Source: Propioniciclava coleopterorum
GTDB lineage: Bacteria > Actinomycetota > Actinomycetes > Propionibacteriales > Propionibacteriaceae
Reading direction: 5' to 3'
Assembly (NCBI RefSeq): GCF_011393335.1
Contig: NZ_CP049865.1
Coordinates: 682,001 to 746,000, forward strand
Length of the DNA: 64,000 bases
Under the pieces are notes generated by a model. That model saw only the letters and a program-made list of their open reading frames with translations. It was not told where the DNA came from and searched no databases. Positions 56,797-64,000 of the stretch are shown one piece after another. The translations under genes were made by a program, and so were the position numbers. Numbering within the stretch: position 1 is the stretch's first letter; the number at the start of each line of letters is the position of its first letter.

Positions 56797-56879
56797 GTGT
56801 GGCTCCTCGGTGGTGTGTGGTCACGATGGCGGTCGGGGTCCAGTCAACCGGAGGCGCGAGGCCGCGTCAGCGGAATCGG

Positions 56880-56891
56880 TGAAACATTTCA
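56880..56891. promoter_or_regulatory. Palindrome upstream of GH51, probable LacI operator
   Basis: TGAAACATTTCA: arms TGAAA/TTTCA, 84 bases upstream of the GH51 start. It agrees at 9 of 12 positions with TGAAATCGTTCA in front of the LacI gene at 54155-54166, so the same regulator may bind both. Confidence 0.5.
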
Positions 56892-57089
56892 ATATGTGGC
56901 GTCCGGGCGTGCGGCGCGCCCCGTCGGCGAGCCCCGGAGCCCGGTCGACCGGCGAGCTCCCGGCCCAGCGCCCTGCGCGCGTCGCACCACCCCGCACGGG
57001 GGATCTCCGCGCCACCATCGGACCTCCACCCGCACACTTGTCCCGATAGGTCGACGAACCCCCTAGCCAAAACCACCGTTCTCGTGGAT

Positions 57090-57105
57090 ACTTGTACGCA
57101 CAAGT
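57090..57105. promoter_or_regulatory. Palindrome in the four-carbon acid sugar operon promoter, probable GntR operator
   Basis: ACTTGTACGCACAAGT has perfect 6-bp arms ACTTGT/ACAAGT around ACGC, overlapping the probable -10 (GATACT, 57087-57092) and ending 19 bases before ATG 57125. An isolated half-site ACTTGT also occurs at about 57036-57041. The GntR encoded at the end of this operon is the likely binder. Confidence 0.65.
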
Positions 57106-57124
57106 TCTCGAAGAGGAGAGATCC

Positions 57125-58189
57125 ATGACTGAACCATCGGGCACCGGGGCCCCGGACGCCCCCGCCGAACAGCCGCGGCGCGGCGTCGCGCTGTACGACA
57201 TGATGAACAAGATCCCGGGCGGGCTCATGCTGATCCCGCTGGTGCTGGGATCCATCATCGGGACGTTCGCGCCGGACGCGCTGAAGATCGGCTCATTCAC
57301 CACCGCGCTGTTCCAGGGCAGCGCGCTGCCCCTGATCGGCCTGCTGATCTTCGCCACGGGCATGCAGGTCACCCTGCGCACCTCCGGCCCTGTGCTGGCG
57401 ACCACGGGCGTCGTCCTGCTGACCAAGTCGATCATCCCGGCGACGCTCGTCATCGTGCTCGGCATGGTCGTGGGGATCGACGGCATCCTGGGCGTCTCGA
57501 TCCTCGCGATGCTGGTGGCGGTCGACAACTCCAACGGCGGGCTCTGGCTGGCCTTCACCGGCCGCTACGGCGACAAGCGCGACCGCGGCGCCTACATCGC
57601 CTCCGCGCTGAACGACGGCCCGTTCTTCTCGATGCTGTTCCTGGGCGCCTCCGGCCTGGCGGCCATCCCCGGCTGGGCGCTGCTCGCCGCCGTCATCCCC
57701 TTCATCCTGGGCATGATCGTGGGCAACCTGGACCACAAGTGGACCGAGATCATGAAGCCCACGCCGAGCATCGTCATCCCGTTCTTCGCGTTCGCGCTCG
57801 GCACGGGCATCAACCTGCAGACCGTCGTCACCGGCGGCCTGAGCGGCCTGGTCCTGGGCGCGATCGTGGCGCCGATCACCGGCTTCTTCGTCTACCTGGG
57901 CTACAAGTACCTGCTGCGCCGCGGCCGCCGGGCGGGCATCGGCTTCGCCGCGGGCACCACCGCGGGCAACGCGATCGCCACGCCGGCGATCGTCGCGGCC
58001 GCCGACCCCACGTTCCAGCCGTTCGTCGGGACCGCGACCGCCCAGGTGGCCGCCTGCGTGCTGGTGACCGCGGTGGTGGCGCCCATGCTGGCCGCGTGGA
58101 TGCTCAAGCGCGAGGGCGGCCTCCTCACCGAGGAGGAGATCGCCAGGCTCGACGAGATGGAACTCGGCGTGAGCGAGCCGAAGCTGTGA
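57125..58189 (+). CDS. KdgT-like 2-keto-3-deoxygluconate permease homologue
   Basis: 354 residues with about ten hydrophobic helices, no signal peptide. Sequence type of the KdgT family: YDMMNKIPGGLMLIPLVLGS, ATGMQVTLRTSGPVLATTG, VAVDNSNGGLWLAFTGRYGD and FAAGTTAGNAIATPAIVAAADP. KdgT proper imports 2-keto-3-deoxygluconate; homologues beside DUF1537 kinases are thought to import threonate or erythronate. ATG 57125 follows GAAGAGGAGAG. First gene of a four-gene operon; its TGA overlaps the kinase start. Confidence 0.85.
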   Translation: MTEPSGTGAPDAPAEQPRRGVALYDMMNKIPGGLMLIPLVLGSIIGTFAPDALKIGSFTTALFQGSALPLIGLLIFATGMQVTLRTSGPVLATTGVVLLTKSIIPATLVIVLGMVVGIDGILGVSILAMLVAVDNSNGGLWLAFTGRYGDKRDRGAYIASALNDGPFFSMLFLGASGLAAIPGWALLAAVIPFILGMIVGNLDHKWTEIMKPTPSIVIPFFAFALGTGINLQTVVTGGLSGLVLGAIVAPITGFFVYLGYKYLLRRGRRAGIGFAAGTTAGNAIATPAIVAAADPTFQPFVGTATAQVAACVLVTAVVAPMLAAWMLKREGGLLTEEEIARLDEMELGVSEPKL

Positions 58190-59318
58190 CGTCGACCGAC
58201 CCCCTGGTCCTGATCCTCGCGGACGACCTCACCGGCGCCGGCGACACCGGCATGAAGTTCGCCGACGCGGGCTGGTCCACGTTCCTGCTGCGCGGGGAGG
58301 CCCCCTCCCCGCCGGCGGGGCCGTCACCCGGACGCTCGGCACCCGCGCCCTGCCCGGGGCGGACGCCGCCCACCTCACCGCGGCCGCCGTCGCCCAGCTC
58401 GCCGGCGTCCCGCACGGCCGGCTCTACCTGAAGGTGGACTCGACCCTGCGCGGCTCGGTCGCCGCCCAGGTGGCCGGGGCGCTCGCCGAGCGGCGCCGCA
58501 CCCACCCGGACGCCTTCGCCGTCGTCTGCCCGGCCTACCCGGCCATGGGGCGCACGGTCAGCGGGGGCGCCCTCCTGGTGGATGGCGTCCCCGTGCACGA
58601 GACGGCCGCCGGCACCGACCCGGTGACCCCCGTCACCACCCCGCGGCTCGCCGACCTGGTGCCGGGCGGGATCACCCTGCCCGCCCCCGACACCTGCGCG
58701 GACGCCCTCGCGGCGCTCGACGCCCACGGGGAGCCGGGTGCCGTCCTGTGCGTGGACGCCACGACCGAGCAGCACCTGGCCGCCCTGGCCGCCGCCGTCA
58801 CCGGGCTGGGCGCCCGCGCGATCCCCGTCGGCTCGGCCGGGCTCGCCCGCCACCTGGCCAGCGCCTGGCGGGCCGAGCCGACCAGGGCGACACCCCGGGC
58901 GCCGCTGAGCGGGCGCCGCGCCGTGGTGGTCCGCAGCTCGGCCAACGCGGCCTCGCGCGAGCAGGTCGCCCGGCTTCTGGCCGCCGGCCCCGACCCGCGC
59001 GTCACCGTCCTGGAGGCGCCGGACCGGGCCGGGGGCGACCGGGACCCGGTCGCGGTGGCCTCCGAACTCGCCGGCCGCGTGCTGACGGAGGTCGCGGCGG
59101 GCGCCGACACCCTGGTGCTGCTCGGCGGCGACGGGGCCGAGGCGGTCCTTGACCGCCTCGGCCACACCACCCTGCGCGTCCTCGGCTCGGTGGTCGAGGG
59201 CGTGCCCCTGCTGCAGACCACCACACCCGCCCCGCTCACCGTCGCCACGAAGGCCGGCGGATTCGGCGCGGCCGACACCCTCACCGCCATACTCGAAGAA
59301 CTGCTGGAAGAGGAATGA
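58186..59318 (+). CDS. dtnK: DUF1537 four-carbon acid sugar kinase, D-threonate kinase-like (frame broken once)
   Basis: About 378 residues of the OtnK/DtnK kinase family, which phosphorylates threonate or erythronate at C4. N-terminal LVLILADDLTGAGDTGMKFADAG carries the substrate-binding DDLTGA motif; then LYLKVDSTLRGS, VCPAYPAMGRTVSGG and the C-terminal ATP-binding part TLVLLGGDGAEAVL with TVATKAGGFG. The frame breaks at 58317-58320; restoring one G joins SPPAG to AVTRTLGTRALPGAD. GTG 58186 overlaps the permease stop (GTGA). With PdxA2 next to it, D-threonate is the most likely substrate. Confidence 0.85.
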
Positions 59319-60358
59319 CCATGCCCCAACCCGTACTCGCGTTCACGCTCGGTGACGTCGCCGGCGTCGGCCCCGAGATCACCGCCAAGGCGCTGCTGCT
59401 CCACCCCGACCTGCGGGAGGTGTGCGTGCCGGTCGTGATCGGCGACGCGGACGCCCTCCGCAAGGGCGCCGAGGTCGCCGGGCTCGACCCCGCGACCGTC
59501 CGCGTCATCGAGGACCCCTCCCAGGCGTCCAACGACCCGGCCACCATCGAGGTCGTCCAATTCGGGCCCTCCCTGGGGGATGTGCCCCACGGCGAGCTCG
59601 ACGCCCGGGCCGGCGACGGCGCCTACCGCTTCGTGGTCGCCGCGTGCGACCTGGCCAAGGAGGGCAAGGTCGCGGGCATCGTCACCCCGCCGCTCAACAA
59701 GGCCGCCATGCACCTGGGCGGCCACAAGTACCCCGGGCACACCGAACTGCTGGCCGAGCAGTTCGGCGTCGAGGACTTCTCCCTGGTGCTGTCGGCGGGC
59801 GACCTGTACTTCTTCCACCTGACCACGCACGTCTCCATGCGGGAGGCCATCGAGCTCATCACCCCCGAGCGCACCACGGCAGTCCTCGACCTGGCGGCGT
59901 CGTTCGTGCGGGCGCTGGGGCGTCCCGACGAGGCGATCGCCGTCGCCGGCCTCAACCCGCACGCCGGGGAGGACCGCCTGTTCGGCACCGAGGACGCCGA
60001 CATCCTCGCGCCGGCCATCGAGGCGGCGCGAGCCCGCGGCGTCAACGCCCACGGCCCGCTCCCGGGCGACGCCGTGATCCCGGCCGCCGTCCGCGGCAAG
60101 TGGAACATCGTGATCTGCTGCTACCACGACCAGGGCCACGCGCCGTTCAAGGCCGTCTACGGCAACGACGGCGTCAACATCACCGTCGGGCTGCCGGTCG
60201 TGCGGGTCTCGGTCGACCACGGGACGGCCTTCGATATCGCCGGGAAGGGCATCGCGGACGAGGAGAGCCTCGTGCTCGCCGCCCGGCGCGCCGCCGCGCT
60301 CGCCCCGGGCTGGGATGAGGTCTGGCGGACGGCCCGCGGACAGGCCGAACCTCGGTAG
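59315..60358 (+). CDS. pdxA2: PdxA2-type 4-phospho-D-threonate dehydrogenase
   Basis: 347 residues, intact. PdxA-like NAD-dependent oxidative decarboxylase; the PdxA2 subgroup oxidises 4-phospho-D-threonate (or 4-phospho-D-erythronate) to dihydroxyacetone phosphate and CO2. Visible: LGDVAGVGPEITAKALL, the zinc/substrate His segments MHLGGHKYPGHTELLAE and CCYHDQGHAPFKAV, and GLPVVRVSVDHGTAFDIAGKG. ATG 59315 overlaps the kinase stop. With the DUF1537 kinase it forms the two-step D-threonate route to central metabolism. Confidence 0.88.
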   Translation: MTMPQPVLAFTLGDVAGVGPEITAKALLLHPDLREVCVPVVIGDADALRKGAEVAGLDPATVRVIEDPSQASNDPATIEVVQFGPSLGDVPHGELDARAGDGAYRFVVAACDLAKEGKVAGIVTPPLNKAAMHLGGHKYPGHTELLAEQFGVEDFSLVLSAGDLYFFHLTTHVSMREAIELITPERTTAVLDLAASFVRALGRPDEAIAVAGLNPHAGEDRLFGTEDADILAPAIEAARARGVNAHGPLPGDAVIPAAVRGKWNIVICCYHDQGHAPFKAVYGNDGVNITVGLPVVRVSVDHGTAFDIAGKGIADEESLVLAARRAAALAPGWDEVWRTARGQAEPR

Positions 60359-60361
60359 TCT
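60356..60361 (+). promoter_or_regulatory. -10 hexamer before the GntR gene (TAGTCT)
   Basis: TAGTCT ends seven bases before ATG 60369 and overlaps the pdxA2 stop codon. It would give the regulator its own leaderless transcript inside the operon. Confidence 0.4.
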
Positions 60362-60368
60362 CCAGGGC

Positions 60369-61216
60369 ATGTCGGACAGCGGAACGACCCCCCGCCCCAG
60401 GAGGGTTCCGCGCCATGCCCAGGTCGCCGAGACGCTGCGCGGCCGCATCGACGACCGGGAGATCCTCCCGGGCGCCGGGCTGCCGAGCGAGAAGGCGCTC
60501 TCGGAGGCGTTCGGCGCGTCCCGCTCGGTGATCCGGCAGGCCCTGGCGACGCTGGAGGCCGAGGGCCTGATCAGCAAGTCGCAGGGGCGGGGCACCATCG
60601 TCAGCGGACGCGCCGAGCGGCACCGGGATCCGGCCCGCTCGGCGGGCCTGTCCTCGCAGATGCGGGGGCTGGGCGCGCGGACCGCCACGACGGTGCTCAC
60701 CTACCGCGTCGAGACGCCCCCCACCCAGGTGCGCCACCTGGAGGGGCCCAGGCGCTCCGGCTGGAGCGGCTGCGCTACGTCGACGACGAGCCGGTCGCCT
60801 TCATCCGGACCTGGCTGCCGGCCGACCTCGCCGACGCGCTGCCCGCCGACTGCCTGCGGGACGCGTCGCTGCACGAGCTCATGACCGAGCGGGCCGGCGT
60901 CCGGATCGCGTCCGGCACCCGCGAGGTGCGCGCGACGGCCGCCCGCCCCCCGATCGACGCGCACCTCGGCGTCGACCCGGGGTTCCCGCTGCTGCTGCTG
61001 GAGGGCGAGAGCTTCGACCAGCACGGCCGGGTGGTCGAGGTGTTCTCGACCTGGCACCGCAGCGACCGCGTCGCGTTCGACGTCAGCCTGGCCCCGACCG
61101 AGGCGATCCGCGCCGGCGAGGAGACCCCCGAGGACCGCGTCGGCCGGCTGCGGGCGCTGCTCGCCGAGGCCCAGCGCGAGCTGGACGCGCTCGACGAGGG
61201 CGACCGGGTCCAGTAG
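60369..61216 (+). CDS. GntR family regulator, HutC subfamily (frame broken once)
   Basis: About 283 residues. N-terminal winged helix: PRHAQVAETLRGRIDDREI, LPSEKALSEAFGASRSVIRQAL and TLEAEGLISKSQGRGTIVSG. The C-terminal UTRA effector domain follows, with LERLRYVDDEPVAFIRTWLPADLA and LLLLEGESFDQHGRVVEV. The frame breaks at 60747-60749; restoring one C joins RHLEGP to QALRLERLRYV. Last gene of the four-carbon acid sugar operon, ten bases after pdxA2; likely repressor through the palindrome at 57090-57105, with a threonate-related effector. Confidence 0.87.
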
Positions 61217-61223
61217 GGGCGCG

Positions 61224-61246
61224 TGCGGGCGTGAGGTGGGCCCGCA
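61224..61246. terminator. Hairpin between convergent genes
   Basis: TGCGGGC and GCCCGCA form a perfect 7-bp stem with a 9-base loop, seven bases after the GntR stop and 28 bases from the epimerase stop on the other strand. May stop transcription from either side. Confidence 0.45.
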
Positions 61247-61274
61247 GCTCGCCTGCGTGGGGCGAAGCCCGGCG

Positions 61275-62273
61275 TCAGTGCGCGGCGGCCAGCTGCTGCA
61301 CCGGGTGATCGACGCACCACTGCAGCGACGCGGTGAGCGCGGCGACGACGTCCTGCTCCTCCACGCCCAGCACCGGCAGCGTCGCGGCCGGGTCGGTCAC
61401 GGCGTCCCGCTCCTGGAACATCGCCGTGAACGGCAGGTGGACGCCGTGCTCGACGCCCTGGGCGGCCAGCTGGTCGTCGAGCTTCTGGTAGGTCGGCAGC
61501 ACGGCGTCCAGCGGGACCACGACCACGTCGGCGGGATCGCGGCCGATCAGCGTGCAGGCGATCGTGTAGAGCTCGGCGTAGGACAGGTCGTAGCCGTTGA
61601 TGGCGTAGGTGGCGCCGTGCTCGCCGCGCTCCATGGCGCCGACCGCGGCCTGGGCCACCTGCTCCGCCGTCACCGACGACGTCGTGCCGCCGAGGACCGT
61701 CACGGGCTGGTCGGCCACCGACGCGCGGTCGAGCACGAACTGCCACAGCGGGCGCTGCCCGGCGACGAGCCCGAAGATGTAGGGCAGGCGCAGCACCATC
61801 ACGTCCATGGCGCCCGCGCCCTCCATGATGGCGACCTCCTCCTGCAGCAGCCGGGTGCGCGGGTAGGGGTTCTCGCGGTAGGCGATGTCGGTCCAGCGCT
61901 GGGCGAACTCGGCGGTGTAGGAGCCGTACAGGACGAACTTCTTCACCCCGGCCTCGCGGGCCAGCCGCGCGATCCGCTGGGTCGGCAGCACGTTGGCCTG
62001 GTAGAAGAAGCGCGCGGCGGGTGCGGCGGGGATGGTCCGCTCGTCGGCGCCGATGGCGTAGAACAGGGCGTCGTGGCCGGCGAACAGGTCCAGCAGGTCG
62101 GCGTCCGGCAGGGTGGTGAGGTCGGCCCAGACGGCGGTCACCTCGGGCGCCAGCGTGCCCTGGTCCGAGCCGGGCAGCGACACCGACGTCACCTCGTTCC
62201 CGCGCCGCAGGAGTTCGGTGACGGTGTGGAATCCCAGGAGTCCGGTGCCGCCGAGGACGAGCGCGCGTGCCAC
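61275..62273 (-). CDS. NAD(P)-dependent epimerase/dehydratase family protein
   Basis: 332 residues, extended SDR fold. Starts VARALVLGGTGLLGFHTVTELLRRGNEV with the GxxGxxG nucleotide motif, then WADLTTLPDADLLDLFAGHDALFYAIGADE, KFVLYGSYTAEFAQ and ENPYPRTRLLQEEVA (the Tyr/Lys pair of classical enzymes is not in its usual YxxxK form). The C-terminal part is that of NAD-epimerases but the substrate is unknown. GTG 62273 follows AAAGGCAGAAC. Divergent from the crotonase gene. Confidence 0.8.
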   Translation of the reverse strand: MARALVLGGTGLLGFHTVTELLRRGNEVTSVSLPGSDQGTLAPEVTAVWADLTTLPDADLLDLFAGHDALFYAIGADERTIPAAPAARFFYQANVLPTQRIARLAREAGVKKFVLYGSYTAEFAQRWTDIAYRENPYPRTRLLQEEVAIMEGAGAMDVMVLRLPYIFGLVAGQRPLWQFVLDRASVADQPVTVLGGTTSSVTAEQVAQAAVGAMERGEHGATYAINGYDLSYAELYTIACTLIGRDPADVVVVPLDAVLPTYQKLDDQLAAQGVEHGVHLPFTAMFQERDAVTDPAATLPVLGVEEQDVVAALTASLQWCVDHPVQQLAAAH

Positions 62274-62621
62274 GATGTTCTGCCTTTCCGTGCGGGCCGG
62301 TGGGGCCCTGCGAGGGGGTCGTCGCCGCCGTGACGGCGACTGATTGACAACTGGAAATTTACTCCCGTGGCGCCGCCCGGCCCATTCCCCGGGCCTCGAT
62401 CCCGGATCCCAGAACGGCGTTGTCCGGCTCGCGGGATAACGACGATTTCCCCTCGATCCGGTGGTTCTCGACCCCGGGAGACCGCGTCCCTGTGGGGGCG
62501 ACGGCGTTGCCGGAGGTCGGCAACCGCCTTGACCCGGGACACGCACCCCGCCACGATGCATACGTATGCATCCAAGCGCCGCGCGGGAGGACCGCCGGGA
62601 CGACCAGCGAGAAGGAGCACC
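62274..62621. other. Divergent regulatory region with a long palindrome
   Basis: 348 bases between the epimerase and crotonase genes, with no gene that I can support. It contains an AT-rich patch (ATTGACAACTGGAAATTTAC, 62343-62362), which stands out in this GC-rich DNA and probably holds the epimerase promoter, and the 18-bp palindrome at 62555-62572 near the crotonase start. Confidence 0.6.
62555..62572. promoter_or_regulatory. 18-bp perfect palindrome, probable operator
   Basis: GATGCATACGTATGCATC is fully self-complementary with no spacer. It lies 49 bases upstream of GTG 62622 and 20 bases downstream of TTGACC (62529-62534), so it would overlap a promoter. No regulator gene is adjacent; the binder may be encoded beyond the right edge. 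Confidence 0.65.
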
Positions 62622-63394
62622 GTGACCGACGGCTACACCCTCACCCACGACGGCGGCGTCGCGACGCTGACCGTCGACCGACCGGCGCAGCGCAACGCGC
62701 TGGACGTCCCGCTCGTCGAGCGGCTGACCGACGCGCTCGACGCCCTGGAGGGCGCCCGCTGCCTCGTCCTGACCGGCGGCGGGGAGAAGTCCTTCATCGC
62801 CGGGGCGGACATCAACGACCTGCTGGCCTACACCCCCGAGCAGGCGCGGCGCCACATCGAGGTGGGCCATCGGCTGTTCAGCCTCATCGAGGAACTGCCG
62901 ATCCCGACCATCGCGGCCGTCAACGGCTACTGCCTGGGCGGCGGGCTCGAGATCGCGATGGCGTGCGACATCCGGCTCGCCGCCGCGCGGGCGCGCTTCG
63001 GCCAGCCCGAGGTCAAGATCGGGATGCCGTGCGGCTGGGGCGGCACCGAACGCCTGCAGCGGCTCATCGGGCAGTCGCGGGCCAAGTACCTGATGCTCAC
63101 CGGCGCCATGCTGGACGCCGACGCCGCGGCGGCGGCGGGGCTGGTCGCCGAGGTGCTGCCGGACGTCCCCGCGCTGCGGGCGCGCGCCGCGGAGCTCGCG
63201 GCCGAGCTGGCCGGCCACTCCCCCTCGTGCTGCGGGCCACCAAGCAGATGATCGCGGACGCCCACGGCGCCACCGCGCGCGAGGTCGCCCACCGCGACGA
63301 GCTCGCGCTGGCCTACCTGATGACGACCGCGGACGCCAAGGAGGGCCTCACGGCGTTCTTGGAGAAGCGTCCCGCCGTCTACCGGGGGCTGTGA
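62622..63394 (+). CDS. Enoyl-CoA hydratase/isomerase (crotonase) family protein (frame broken once)
   Basis: About 257 residues, crotonase fold. Visible: TLTVDRPAQRNALDVPLVERL, the oxyanion-hole segment KSFIAGADINDLLAY, and the active-site helix NGYCLGGGLEIAMACDIRLA with FGQPEVKIGMPCGWGGTERL. The frame breaks at 63220-63224; restoring one C joins LAGHSP to LVLRATKQMIADAHG. GTG 62622 follows GAAGGAGCACC. Substrate unknown; the downstream SDR overlaps its stop as TGATG, suggesting a short catabolic operon that continues to the right. Confidence 0.87.
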
Positions 63395-64000
63395 TGGGAC
63401 GCGTCGCTCTGGTCACGGGCGCCGGGCGGGGCATCGGCGCCGCCATCGCGTCCCGGCTGCGCGCCGACGGCTGCCGCGTCGTCGGGGTCGACCTGGCCTT
63501 CGACGCCGGACAGGGCCCGGCGTGGGTGCCGCTGCCCGGGCGAGCCCCGGCTCCCCCGCTCGGCCACGATGGTGAGTCCGCCCCCGCCGACGACGCCTCC
63601 GGGCGGGCCTGGAGCGTGACCGGCGACCTCGCCGACGCGGCGTTCCGCGACGACCTCGTCGCCGCGGTGGTCGCCGCGTTCGGGCGCATCGACGTGCTGG
63701 TCAACAACGCGGGCGTCTCCGCGGCCAAACGCGGCGACCTGCTGGAGGTGACCCCCGAGAGCTGGGAGCGCGTCCTGGGCATCAACCTCACCGCGACGAT
63801 GTTCCTCACGCAGGCGGTCGCGCGGGTGATGGTGGCCCAGGAGCCGGTCGCCGGACGCCGCGGCGACATCGTGAACCTGGGCTCGCTCAACTCGTGGATG
63901 GCCTCGCCGGACCGGGTCGAGTACTGCGTCTCCAAGGCGGGCGTCTCGATGCTCACGTCGGTGTTCGCCGCCCGGCTGGCCGGCGACGGCGTCCGGGTGA
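63394..64000 (+). CDS. Short-chain dehydrogenase, 3-ketoacyl-ACP reductase-like (partial)
   Basis: About 202 residues are visible before the right edge. ALVTGAGRGIGAAIASRL is the cofactor motif and an Asp at the end of beta-2 (VVGVDLAFD) suggests NAD(H). A loop of about 35 residues rich in Pro, Ala and Gly follows, longer than usual. Then LVNNAGVSAAKRGDLLEVTPESW, VNLGSLNSWMASPDRVEYCVSKAG (catalytic Ser and YxxxK) and SVFAARLAGDGVRV. It resembles the PRK12745-type reductases found in sugar-acid catabolic clusters. Overlaps the crotonase gene by one base. Confidence 0.85.
   Translation, partial: MGRVALVTGAGRGIGAAIASRLRADGCRVVGVDLAFDAGQGPAWVPLPGRAPAPPLGHDGESAPADDASGRAWSVTGDLADAAFRDDLVAAVVAAFGRIDVLVNNAGVSAAKRGDLLEVTPESWERVLGINLTATMFLTQAVARVMVAQEPVAGRRGDIVNLGSLNSWMASPDRVEYCVSKAGVSMLTSVFAARLAGDGVRV

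Larger units (their letters stand above)
56797..57124. other. Divergent regulatory region, GH51 and four-carbon acid sugar operon
   Basis: 328 bases without a gene. Toward GH51 it holds TCCAGTCAACCG (56839-56850, a -35-like TTGACT on the minus strand) and the palindrome TGAAACATTTCA; toward the permease gene it holds the palindrome at 57090-57105 and a possible -10 GATACT (57087-57092). Confidence 0.65.

Overview
The window is very GC-rich DNA (third codon positions almost all G or C) from an actinobacterium. A menaquinone-linked complex I, menA and menG, a saturating geranylgeranyl-reductase homologue, many GTG starts and many leaderless genes all fit. A family such as Propionibacteriaceae is plausible, but the sequence alone does not prove it.

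Region 1 (1-18.2 kb), respiration. A leftward operon runs from a geranylgeranyl reductase homologue through nuoA to nuoK, which is cut by the left edge; most junctions are 1-4 base overlaps. A two-gene ABC module, menG, a TM0106-type nuclease, a PH-like protein and menA follow.

Region 2 (18.2-25.4 kb). An unusual leftward run begins with a TetR gene and a GH25 lysozyme-like lipoprotein. A clear FMN riboswitch comes next, then a RibXY-type riboflavin permease and binding protein, a dCMP-deaminase-like protein, a two-helix membrane protein, and a histidine kinase/response regulator pair. Gaps after the riboswitch are small, so the two-component system may belong to the flavin-controlled transcript.

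Region 3 (25.4-39.4 kb), mixed accessory genes. A KstD-like flavoprotein and SDR pair faces the TetR gene across a perfect palindrome. Glyoxalase-fold proteins, an AraC regulator, an (alpha/alpha)6 glycosidase, an orphan sugar-binding lipoprotein with GH43, two aldo-keto reductases around a 17-bp tandem repeat, an esterase and a second TetR follow.

Region 4 (39.5-56.8 kb), an arabinan/arabinogalactan island. It holds araA, araD and araB with an AraR-like LacI regulator, GH127, GH42 and GH51 enzymes, a complete sugar ABC importer lacking only its ATPase, two more LacI regulators, and the 3' remnant of a rhamnogalacturonan lyase. Extracellular oligosaccharides would be imported, trimmed to L-arabinose and galactose, and arabinose carried to D-xylulose 5-phosphate.

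Region 5 (57-64 kb). A KdgT-like permease, a DUF1537 kinase, PdxA2 and a GntR regulator form a D-threonate (or related four-carbon acid sugar) pathway. A divergent NAD-epimerase and a crotonase-SDR pair, cut by the right edge, close the window.

Sequence quality matters here. Nineteen genes contain 21 apparent single-base losses, nearly all in short G or C runs, and one further gene has an in-frame TGA. I read these as consensus errors and give each gene its full span, stating where the frame breaks.
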